NCBI RefSeq assembly: GCF_905475395.1
Contig: NC_058337.1
Location: 116,430,368-116,494,367 of the forward strand
From: Chrysoperla carnea
Taxonomy: Eukaryota > Arthropoda > Insecta > Neuroptera > Chrysopidae
Reading direction: 5' to 3'
DNA: 64,000 nucleotides
Numbering within the stretch: position 1 is the first letter of the stretch; each line of letters begins with the position of its first letter. Position numbers and translations under genes: made by a program. This document shows positions 40,701 to 52,700 of the stretch, piece by piece. A model generated the notes under the pieces. It searched no databases. It had not been told where the DNA came from and saw only the letters and a list, made by a program, of their open reading frames with translations.

Positions 40701-43700
40701 GATCATAGATATTTGGAAAATTTCGGTGTTATGGGTGATTCAGCTACAGCTATGCGTGATCCAATATTTTACCGTTGGCATGCATTTATTGATGATATTT
40801 TCCAAAAATATAAATCCACAATACCCCGGTATACAGTTCAACAATTGGAATACCAACCAGTTACTATTTCTGGAGTGAGTACCGAAACATCTGGTGGACC
40901 AAGCAACGTCTTACAAACATTCTGGCAACAAAGTGATGTAGATTTGTCCCGTGGTATGGACTTTGCTCCACGAGGAACAGTTAATGCACGATTTACACAT
41001 TTGCAACATTCTGATTTCTCTGTCAGGTAGAATTTTCTTGCCTGAAATTTTTTATGTAAACATAAACAATTTTTTTACGAATTGCAGAATCCAAGCAAAT
41101 AACTCTTCGGGACAACAAGTACGAGGTACTTGTCGTATATTCTTGGCACCCACAAATGATGAACGTGGTGTTCCAATTCCATTCACTGACCATCGTAAAA
41201 TGTTCATTGAACTCGATAGATTTATTGTCACATGTAAGCTCGCATCAACCAATAAATATTTTTCGCTAGCTTTAACTTTTGGATTTTTATAGTGGATCCA
41301 GGAAGTAATGAAATCATTCGTCAATCAACTGAATCATCTGTAACAATACCATTTGAACGAACATTCCGTAACTTGGATCTAAATCGTCCAGTTGGTGGCG
41401 AAGAATTAGCTCAATTCAATTTCTGTGGCTGTGGATGGCCTCAACATATGTTAATTCCAAAAGGTTCACCAGAAGGATTCCCATGCACCTTATTTGTTAT
41501 GATTTCGAATATTGCTAACGATTTAGTAAGTTAATTTTATAGATCCCAAAGGAATTTTATCAACTAAAATTTGCGTTATTTTTCTAGGTTGATCAAGATA
41601 TATCAGGAACATGTAATGATTCCTCGAGTTATTGTGGTATTAAAGATCGATTGTATCCAGATCGTCGTTCAATGGGATACCCATTCGATCGTGAACCTCG
41701 TAATGGTGTGAATACTTTACGTGAATTCCTTACTCCAAATATGGCAACACAAAATGTACAAATTCGTTTCACCGATCGTACAGTGGTTCGAGGGGCACGA
41801 TGAAACTTTTGCTTTCACAATGCTCTCTTGAAAATATGTGGACAACGATGATGACTTCGCTATCGATTATTGGAAAATTTTATAAATTGTTTAAATATAT
41901 TTTGATTAGTTTTTATTTTTATAAATTTCTTTTATCAATTTCTATTGTAAAATAAAAAATAAATCTTTTCTATTTTCTTTCAATTAAATTGTTCTTATTT
42001 TAACCCAGTTTTTCTTTTCAGGAAATCGTAATCAATAAATTTTTTTAATATTTCTATAAATTGTAATTATTCAGATTGAATTGATAAAAATGTAAACACT
42101 TGTTTTCCGGAGTAAAGTAATTTCCTGTTGGTATAGGTACAATGTATCTTAAAAGTACTTTCGGTTCCAAAAAGTCATTCCCTAGATATTTATATATTTT
42201 GGCACGAAAACAAATTAATATTTGTAGCAATGCAATGTTGTAATAATAATGGGGTTTAACCTCCGTTTTTCTGACATACGTTTTATTACAGAGGCCACCC
42301 ACAGCATTATTTGTTAATCTTTACTTATTAAATTACAATTTTTACAATTACATTTATGATGTGGGTGGAATCGGTTACTTCGTTCTTATCCAAGCGACGA
42401 CAATGTGATCGATTCCACAGACTCCATTAATTTTAATTGTTCACACTGCCGCTGCTTGGACTCGAACCCGCAATCTAAGTCTAATTAGTCAAACTATCAA
42501 AGACTAACGCCTTAGACCGCTCGGCCATTTAGACCTCTGATGAGATGCAATGTTGTAAAAAAATTTAGAGATATCAAAAAAAGAGCCATAACAAGAAGTT
42601 TTTTGTTTCCGAATTTAATGAAATTTCGTATGTATACTGGGTGGGTCATTTTATTCTATAATGGCTATCAGCTAACCAGTTCAGGGCCGCTTATTGAACT
42701 GCGCCTTTTAGTTAAAAGGCCAGAATGTTAATTTAACGGCTATTTAAACAGTTGGCTGCGAGATATAACTTAATTTTGACACAAAAAGCATAAAAAATGG
42801 ATTCATTCAACAATCGTGAGGCTAGTTTTTGACAATCAAATGATTAGTATGATATTTTGGATCATAATTATATACTAAGGACTCACCCTTTACAAATTAT
42901 TGTTAATTGGAAAATTATAACAGATTGGAAAGGCCTTTAAATTACAAAGCTGTTTGTTATGAAAATTGAAAATTGAACTATTTCGTTGTTAATAATTCAT
43001 CATTTTTGTGAAATGCCAAAATTTAATCTAGAGTAGAATGAAATGGGTAAATTTTATATATCTAATTTATTCCTAATGGACATTCTATAACTCATGAACA
43101 TAAACTTTTAGTTTGAAAATAAATTTATTAAATAAGAAATAATTTGAAAATTTCTCGAATAATATTATACATAGTAGCGGGTGTTTTTTTTAGGGGAATA
43201 CAATTTTAAATTAAACAAGAGAAAACAAACAATTAACTGAGCTAATTGTTGAAATACCATGTACAGACAGAGTTGATTACTCAATCACATTACACAAACA
43301 TACATGTCACACATATATAACTGATATTCTCATATAATACATACTATACAATTTTCGCATAATTTGCGCTCTCACAGGTAAACAGTGATGTTTACAAAAA
43401 ATGTTTCAAGCAAAAATTGTTTATTTTTGTATAAACAATATTTTTAACATCTAAACTTTTATTCTATCTCTAAACAGTTTACAAGATGACTAGGCCCAAT
43501 GACCTATTTTGCTCATTTACGAACTCGAACTCGCTTTTTACGTCCTAAGAATGCTATAATAATTTCAGCTTAATAACTCTTTTTGTTTTTGAGTAATCGT
43601 GATGACAGACAGACGACAGACAACTGGAAATGGGCTAATTAGGTGATTTTATGAACACCTATACCAAAACTTTGTTCATATCAATATTTTTAAGCATTAC

Positions 43701-46700
43701 AAACTTGGAATTAAACTTAGTATACCTTGGTATATTTCATATACATGGAATAATAGCTCAAAGAAAAACCTTTTTAATACACCAATGAAACTGGCTTTAT
43801 TGGAAAGATAATTTTATGCCATTAATGTTTGATTATGATTTAGGCTATGTGGCCGACAAGGCTGGAGCGTATATGGCGCCATTTGGATGTCTAATTTTCA
43901 CACACTTTCTCAGCAATTGCGGTGAAATTTCCCCTGCCTTGGCGTTAGTTATTACACCATGATATATATGAAATATACATAGTATATTAAGTAAAGTCCC
44001 AAGTTTATAACGCTTAAAAATATTGGTGCTACGAAAAAAATGTTGGTATAGGTGTTTATAGAATCACCTAATTAGTCCATTTTCGATTGTCTGCCTGTCT
44101 GTCGTGTGTCATCACGATTACTCAAAAACGAAAAAAGATATCAAGCTGAAATTTTTAAAGCGTGCTGAGGACGTAAAAAGTGAGGTCGAGTTCGTAAATG
44201 AGCAACATAGGTCAATTGAGTCTTGGGTTCGTAGGACTCATCTTGTAAACCGTTAGAGATAGAACAAAAGTTTAAATGTAAAAAATGTTTCTTATAAAAA
44301 AATAAACAACTTTTGTTTGAAACATTTTTTCATGTTTACTTGAAACATTTGTATGTTTGTGTAATGTGACTGAGTAATCAACACTGTCTATATATGGTAT
44401 TTCAACAGTTAACTCAGTCAATTGTTTGTTTTCACTAGTTTATTATGAAATGTCAAACCAAACTAAACACAAAGCTATCAACTCAAAGATGTAAACCTCT
44501 AAAAAACACCCTTTATCATTCGAACGAATATATTTAAACTCATGTCGGAAAACTCTCATCTGTAAAACAGTTTTCCTGTCCCGTTTATCTAATATTTACG
44601 AGTGTCGGTATATAATTTTCATTTAAAAGTATAAAGTGTTATACTTTTTGCCTGCAGTTATAAATATTAAAATGTCTGAAAAACTTTTCCCCCTCATTTA
44701 CTAACCAACTGTGTTTTGTCATATACAGGCTAATTCAATAATACACTGACAAACTTTGACCATGAAAGAAGAACACTATGGCCTAAAATTTTTCATTTTC
44801 GAGATGCAAGATGGTAAGAGTTTCAAATCAAAATATTTTGAAAAAAAGTTAAATCATAAAATTTTGCAAGACTATTCTGAAAACTTTGTTATGTATCAAA
44901 AAAAAAAAAGTTCTTCAACAATATGTTTATATGCATCCTTTTTTTAACTCCCGAACCGTGTCTGTCCGTCTGTCATCATAGCGCCTAACCGAATGACCCG
45001 ATTCGATTTTTTTGGATCCCTTGAAAGGTAATTTAATGGAGAGTGTTCTTAGCTATGTTTCAATTGCAAGTTTAGGGTTCCGTACCCGGAACAACTAAAA
45101 CATTAGTCGTGATCATCAAAATCGGTTCTGTTTGGAGAAGGCTTTAAGGAAAAAGTTAATTTAATGGGAATTGTCCTTAGATATGTTTCAAGTGCGAGTT
45201 TAGGGTTCCGTTCCCGAAAAATTTGTCGGGGGTTTTTAACCATATTTTTATTTTGAAAATTTATCACCTTGTAAGTATCTCGGAAATGAAAACTTTGGAC
45301 CATTTGTTTATTCAAACTTTTTTAATTCTTTCCATGCCTGAATTTTGTCTGTGTATTATTAAATCACCCTCTATATTATATAAATGCGTTATAAGTTTTC
45401 CACAAAATTATTTCAAATAAAGTTTATTAAGTAAATTTTAGTAAAATGTAATTTATTTAATGGTCGGTTATATAGATTTCCTTTTACAATTGCATTATAT
45501 AAATGATTATTTTTAAATAAAGGCTATTAAAATTATTACTTGTACAATCAATTAATATTGCGTGTCGTTTATTAGGAAAAATATAATGAAAAGTTTGGTT
45601 CTAATAACTCGTGTGAGCCGTCTACATTTAAAAAAAAAAAAATTACAAATAATTTTATTTGAAAATTATTATCTTGTTAATTTTGAAAATTAGACTTTAA
45701 AAAACTGAAATAGACTAATAAACCGCCTTTATTAGATTCGAAAAAATATTGTTATTTGGAAGTTTTCTATTACTTCAAAGGGATAAATTAGTTAAATTGC
45801 GATACTCAGCAATATAACGATTGGATACATACTTTACAGACAATTTCTAAGCAAATATTTGTCAAATGAACAAGATTTTCGTGACTATTTTTGGGTAGGG
45901 TAAAAAATCACGAATACTTTTAAAGGGACCAATTTCCCAAATAAGAGATGTATGATTTTCAATTTTCGACCCATCTACAAAAATGATGAATTCTAGAAAG
46001 CTGAAACTTTCTCATACTCTGGACTTTATCATAAAGGATAAAAGAACATTTTTTTAACGATTTAAAAAAAATTGAATCGTAGAAAAATCGTATTGGATCG
46101 TGGGTCTTTATTACGCGCAAATAATTTTTCATGGATTGTATATTTAGTATATCTACGAATAACTACATTAATCACTGGGTACATTTGGTATCGACTGCGG
46201 GCTTTGAATACACTAATTCAGAGGAAGCAATCGGATATTCGCATTAAGCTTACTGATTGATATTTGTTTGTAAAATATTGCTTATTAAATTTTATTGTCA
46301 ACTTCATTACTCATGTAACTCATTCTTGACCTGCATTAAAACAAATATCTAATCAGTCTCAATTCCACACTTCCAACATTCATTTTAATAATGGAGGTGC
46401 TATTAAAATTAATCCGCATCAATTAATTTTTAATCCTTAATAGAAAACTACCTCTTATTATAACACCCCCTCAAAAGCATTTAGCAAGTCTTAGTTGAAT
46501 CCGTCTTAATAGTTGAAGCAGCACATTCCAGCCAGGAAACGTGTTATTAAACGAAATTTGCACAGGCAGTTATTCTGTCCATTATGAGGCATCGTAGCTT
46601 CGAAATTTGTAGATGGTCTAAGATCAATAATGTCTTTTTATTGAAGGTAGATTATTAAAGAAAGGAAAGTATATTAATCAGAATGCATGTTGCAAACCTA

Positions 46701-49700
46701 ATCAGAGCCTTTTCTATTTTTGAGCAGTTTTTCAAGTTGAGTAGGAATCAAAGAATAATAAAATATGAAATTGCTGAGAATATTTGCTGAGCATAGTATT
46801 TGACTTTTTTTAAGTTTCATTTACACATTTCAGCGCACGGGCGGCAATTTCAGTTTTTTCATGAGAAAAAAATTATTGGATTTAGTAAACAGAATTAAGA
46901 GCAATAAACTCTGGAATACCCTGGTTTTTATTGAGTCCCGATTATCGAGACTCTACTCTACTATTAATGGAAGTTTGTTTGCTATTATATTCCGTGATAT
47001 CTATGACAGGAAACTAAGAAAACACAAATAAAATTTCCATATAATTCAAACCACATTATCCAAGTCTAATGAATAGGGTATATGCGGTCTTGAAATAAAT
47101 AAACAAAAGATAAGAAGAATTTCTATTCATGATAGGCCAGCAGCTACTAACGTAACTTTGGGTCAATCGAACAACATAGTTGCTTCACGATTTGTATTAT
47201 ATTTGAAAGGTATTGATTGATTGAGGTATATTATCGTATGCTTGGAACACGAAACGTGCAATTTTTCGATATTTGTATTTTGATTATCGTTTTTCAAAAA
47301 GTTTCCTGTTTTACACAAGTATCAAAATAGATTCATTAAACATACTTTACGGAAAAAAAATTCCGGGAGCTTACAACCCTCGAGGCAAAAAAAATGAAGT
47401 GAGCCATTTTCTGCACTGCGCTGCCTTGCCAATAATTTTCATTTAACATATGCGGCAGATGACAAAAAAAACGCAGAAATACCGTAGTCGAAAAACTGGA
47501 TAATACGTTTCATGTTAAACTGCAACGATTAAACGATTCATAAAGGAACGCCAATCATTAATCAATATGTATGTAATCAATATTGTGTATAATAATAACT
47601 CTGGAGGACATACGCGATTGGAACGACATAGAATTCTCATGAACAGCTGCTTGTCTATTGTTGAATGCAATATTGAATTAAATGCAATTAATATTTTTCT
47701 ATGCATTTTTCCGATTTTCAGTATTAGTATAAATAGATAAACAAAAATAGTAAAATTATTAGTAGTTCTTGTGATAACACTACTGACGAAATCTTCTTTG
47801 TGAACAAACAACCCATCAAAAAACAGGTAAGCAATTGCAATTAATAAAAAAAAATGTTTTTTTGAGTAATTTTTTTAATAGATTCAAATTGTTCATGTAG
47901 TTTCCAAAATGAGCAAACAAGAAGTAGAAAATTTGAAGTTATTATTCGAACGACCAACTGAACCAATGTTTATGCCAAAAGGTGATACAAAGACAACCTT
48001 TAAAGTACCCAAAAACTATTTAGCTAGTCGTTACCAACCAATTGGACAATCTTTACAAAGTCGTTTTGGCGAGGAGGCTGACAACCAAATTACTGTGAAA
48101 AAAATAAGTTTACCTAATACTCGTCAAATTGAACAACTTGGACGACGTGAACCTTTCTCATTATTCATACCATTCCATCAGGAGCTAGCTGCTCACTTAA
48201 TTAAGATTATGATGGGCATGCAAAACGTTGCAGATTTGATGTCATTATGTTGTTATGTTCGCGATCGAATTAATCCTTTTTTGTTTAATTATGCTTTGAG
48301 TGTTGCCATGTTACATCGCCCGGATACCCGAGGAACTGATATTCCAAATTTTGCAGAAACATTTCCAGAAAAATTTGTTGATAGTGCTATATTTGGTAAA
48401 GCACGTGCTGAAGCTGCCATAATTCCAGAAGGATCACGCGTAAGTCAAAATCTAAAGTCATTTTTAGATAATTTTAACTGATTTCAACTTTTTTGCAGGA
48501 GCCAATTGTTCTTCCTCGTGATTATACAGCAAGTAATTTGGAACCCGAGAATCGAATAGCTTATTTTCGAGAAGATTTGGGTATTTATTTACACCACTGG
48601 CATTGGCATTTGGTTTACCCATTTGAAGGACCACGTGATATTGTAGCAAAAGACAGACGTGGTGAACTTTTCTATTACATGCATCAACAAATCATTGCTA
48701 GATATAACTTTGAACGATTTTGCAACAAATTACCGCGTGTTAAACGTTTGGTAGATTATAAACAACCAATGAAGGAAGCATATTATTCGAAATTGGACAG
48801 TTTAGTATCAAGTCGAGCATGGCCTTCACGAAGTGCTAATATGGTGTGTAAAGATTTAAACCGTCCCGTCAATCGATTGAAACAAGATTTGGATGAAATG
48901 GCTCGTTGGACTGATCGAATTCATGAAGCTATTAATTCTGGTTTTGTTCGGCTGGTAAATTCTTAACTTAAATTTACTTCAATGAACATCTAATAAAAAT
49001 TACATTTTAGCCTGATGGTAGTCAAGTAGAACTTAGTGTTCAAAACGGATTAGATGAAGGCATTGATATGCTTGGTAATATGATCGAAGCGAGCATTTTG
49101 GCACCGAATATGGCATATTATGGGAATCTACACAATATGGGCCATATATTTATTGCTTATTGTCATGATCCAGATCATAGATATTTGGAAAATTTTGCTC
49201 CTATGGGTGACACTGCAATTAATATGCGCGATCCAATTTTTTACCGTTTGCATGCGTTTATTGACGACATTTTCCATAAATATAAGTCCACAATTCCAAG
49301 ATACACAGTTCAACAATTGGAGTATCCACCAGTTAGACTTACTGGTGTTAATATTGAAGTACCTGGTGGACCAAGCAACACCTTACAAACATTTTGGCAA
49401 CAAAGTGATCTTGATATGTCACGTGGTCTGGATTTTAGTCCACGTGGACCTATTCGAGTTAGATTTACTCATCTTCAACATACTGGTTTCAGTTATCGGT
49501 AAGATTTCAGGTATTTTGAGAGACCATAATTATTTTTGAAGTTTATTTTAATTTCAAAGCATTCAGGCAAATAACTCTTCTGCAAATCAAATTCGTGGTA
49601 CTTGTCGTATATTTTTGGCACCCAACAATGATGAGCGTGGAATTCCTATTCCATTCACAGACCATCGCAAATTCTTCATCGAACTCGATAGATTCATTGT

Positions 49701-52700
49701 CACATGTAAGTCTTAATAAGGTTTTAATGAGTTAATACTATAATAAATGAATTACTAAATTTGGATTCAATTATATAGTGGATCCAGGAAATAATGAAAT
49801 TGTCCGAAAATCCACTGAATCGTCAGTAACAATTCCATTTGAACGTACATTCCGTAACTTGGACTTAAACCGCCCAGTAGGTGGCGATGAATTGGAACAA
49901 TTCAACTATTGTGGTTGTGGATGGCCACAACATATGTTGATTCCAAAGGGTACACCAGAAGGTTACCCATGCACATTATTCGTAATGATTTCAAATATTG
50001 CTGACGATTTGGTTGATCAAGATTTATCTGGAGCATGTTCAGATTCGTCAAGTTTTTGTGGAATTAAGGATCGACTATATCCAGATCGTCGTTCTATGGG
50101 TTATCCATTTGATAGAGAGCCTCGAACTGGTGTGAATACAATTCGAGAATTTCTAACACCAAACATGGCAATACAAAAAGTGAGTATTCGATTTACTGAT
50201 CGTTCAGAGGCTTGATGACATCGCATCGTTATGTATGTGGATATCGCAATTGCGAGACTACGCACATTATTATTATTTTATTACAGATACTTTTTATTCA
50301 AATATATAATTAATTTTTCAAGTTTATGTACTTATTTTTCAAATGTCCTTTGTAGTCTTCCAGTTGAACACATTTATAAATTTTCATGTACCTAGAGCTC
50401 TTAAAAATATATTTTATTTTCGTGTAACATAGACAGCTCAAAGTAGCAAGTGTGCTATTGGCACAGAGACCAAAAGAGGTCTTAAAAGTTTTGAAGTTCT
50501 TTCCATGTATAAAAAGCAAACGAAAACTCTCCTAGCTCTTATTCTGCACCATAGGCGTGAAATTATGTAATAGGCTCTGCAACTAATGCAAATTTATCAT
50601 GCTCTTCTCAAAAATTATAATCAATTAAATGATCGTGATTTTGGATAACTATTTATTACCTATTATTATTCATTATTATCTGTATTGAAAAAAAGTTATC
50701 CAGAGAAAGAAATAGGTTCATATATTTCGCAATACGCTATCTAATATTTATTTATTTACATTTTATGGTCAAGTTCAATGCTTACTTATCTTGACCTTCA
50801 TAGCCACAAACAAATATTTTATCCATGCGAATACAACACTTCCAGCATGTTTATAAATAATGGAAGTTATTCGCAATTTTTAAATCCTTTACAAAAATAG
50901 AACACGATCCTTTATAATCCCTAATAGAAATATGAAATTTTAGAAACTTATCAATGTGTATCAAACCATAGAAAAATACAAATGACATCAATCCTTATTT
51001 TGTTACGAATTTCACTGGCTATAGATTGTGGAGGTAGGTAGTCTTGGAATTTATTTTGATAATAAGAATAGCTGAAGACCGGGTTCGATTTCCTCTGTCA
51101 CAACAAAAATTAATTTAAACACTTGTGATAGGCTGTCGAACTGCATCGGATAAACATGAAAGTAATGTGTACTTAGCCTCTCAGCTTATCACCGAAAAAG
51201 GTGGCCCTTATAGAGACTATCAAAATGGGTCGCAGACCTCCAAGTAAGTGTCATTTCAGTGGTTTGATGGAACCTGCCCTTCAGTTTATATGTTAAACAA
51301 AGTAGTTATTAGTCGTACTTGCTGAAATTTGAGAAGAAAGATTTTATGATCATAAGCTATTTTTCAAATTTGGTGGCGATATGATGAAAAATAACAATAT
51401 GTGAAGTTTAGAAAGAGTAACATATTGGAGTTTGGATATTGGAAATTTTTTTAATCTATTATTTTCTAGTACTCCCAAAATAGAAATTCAATAATATATA
51501 CCACCTAATGATTAAGGGCTGATGTTTAAGATTAATGGTTTATTAAATTTCGCAAACTTATTTTAAAACATTAGATGCACATCTACTTTATATATTATTT
51601 ACGGAAGTAAAGAAAATCCTATCAACTTGCGACAGGAACTAAAGAAGACGAAAATAAAATTGTCAAATAAATATATATAACAAACCACATTATCCAAATT
51701 TTAATTAACAAGAGATAAGACAAAATTCTGTTCTTGATAGGCCAGCAGGTACAAACAGAAATTTTCTATCGGATGCCCTTTAAAATATCCAATATTTTTA
51801 TAGCATTGATTAATAGCTGGGGGTATATTAAATCATAAGTTGGAATATGAAACGTGTAATCCAATTGTTCGATTTTCTAGTTTCGTGTTTTTTTTTTGTC
51901 AACCATGATTAAAGAAAGGGTCTAAAAAAAAAAGATTCAAAGATTGAAAAAAAGGGTTCAAAAAACAAAAATTTTTGAAAAAACAATCAATTTATTCTTT
52001 TGATAGTAACAAATTTTTTGCAATTTTTTTTTACGTGTTTTTGTGTTGTCCTTTATTTGTGTTATCAAAAAATTGTTGAGACAAGAAAATCGACAAATTC
52101 AATTTTCATTTTCTAAGTTTACGCCTTAATAGAAAACAGTTATTAAACAAAACTACCTAAATAATAAATATCCTAAAGGGTATACGTGGACTGAGGAATA
52201 CAAAATTTTTGTTAGCACCTGCTGGTCTACAACTGAATACGGTATTGAACTATTTGCAATTTATATTTCGCTCTTGGATTTTCAGTATAAATAGGTACGC
52301 GAAAATAAGTAAATTATTAGTAGTTCTTGTGATTACCAGCGAAGAAGTCTTTTCTGTGAATTAACAGTCCATAAAAAATCAAGTAAGTTATTTTTTAAAT
52401 ATAAACTATAATTAAATTGAATTTTTCAAAAGAATTAAATCGTTCTCCTAGTTTTCAAAATGAGTAAACAAGAAGTAGAAAATTTGAAGTTATTCTTCGA
52501 ACGACCTACCGAGCCGATGTTTGTACCAAGAGGTGAAAAAAATACAGCCTTCAAAGTACCCGGAAACTATTTGGCTGACCGTTATCAACCACTTGGGCCA
52601 TCTTTACAAAGTCGTTTTGGTGAAGAGGCTGACAACCAAATTACTGTGAAAAAAATAAGTTTACCAAATACTCGACAAATTGAACAACTTGGACGACGTG

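Larger units (their letters stand above)
41804..47727. other. spacer between PPO-a and PPO-b
   Basis: Contains the PPO-a 3' UTR, a tRNA-derived element (about 42365-42540), two R1 repeat copies in opposite orientation (43217-43753 and 43952-44438), and a dispersed repeat (44943-45240). From about 46290 on it holds sequence homologous to the PPO-c upstream region. No additional gene is seen. Confidence 0.6.
50216..52285. other. spacer between PPO-b and PPO-c
   Basis: PPO-b 3' UTR, then from about 50765 the duplicated upstream region, interrupted by a SINE fragment at about 51070-51290. No gene is seen. Confidence 0.6.

Noticed and set aside
40482..41030. Reading the third PPO-a exon from an upstream ATG as a separate gene
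   Set aside because: It begins inside the intron after 40474; the acceptor at 40534-40535 and the copper B motif show it is an exon of PPO-a.
46900..46960. CCCGATTATCGAGACTCTAC motif, similar to a pogo terminus
   Set aside because: Only one end is present and no partner was found; at most a remnant.
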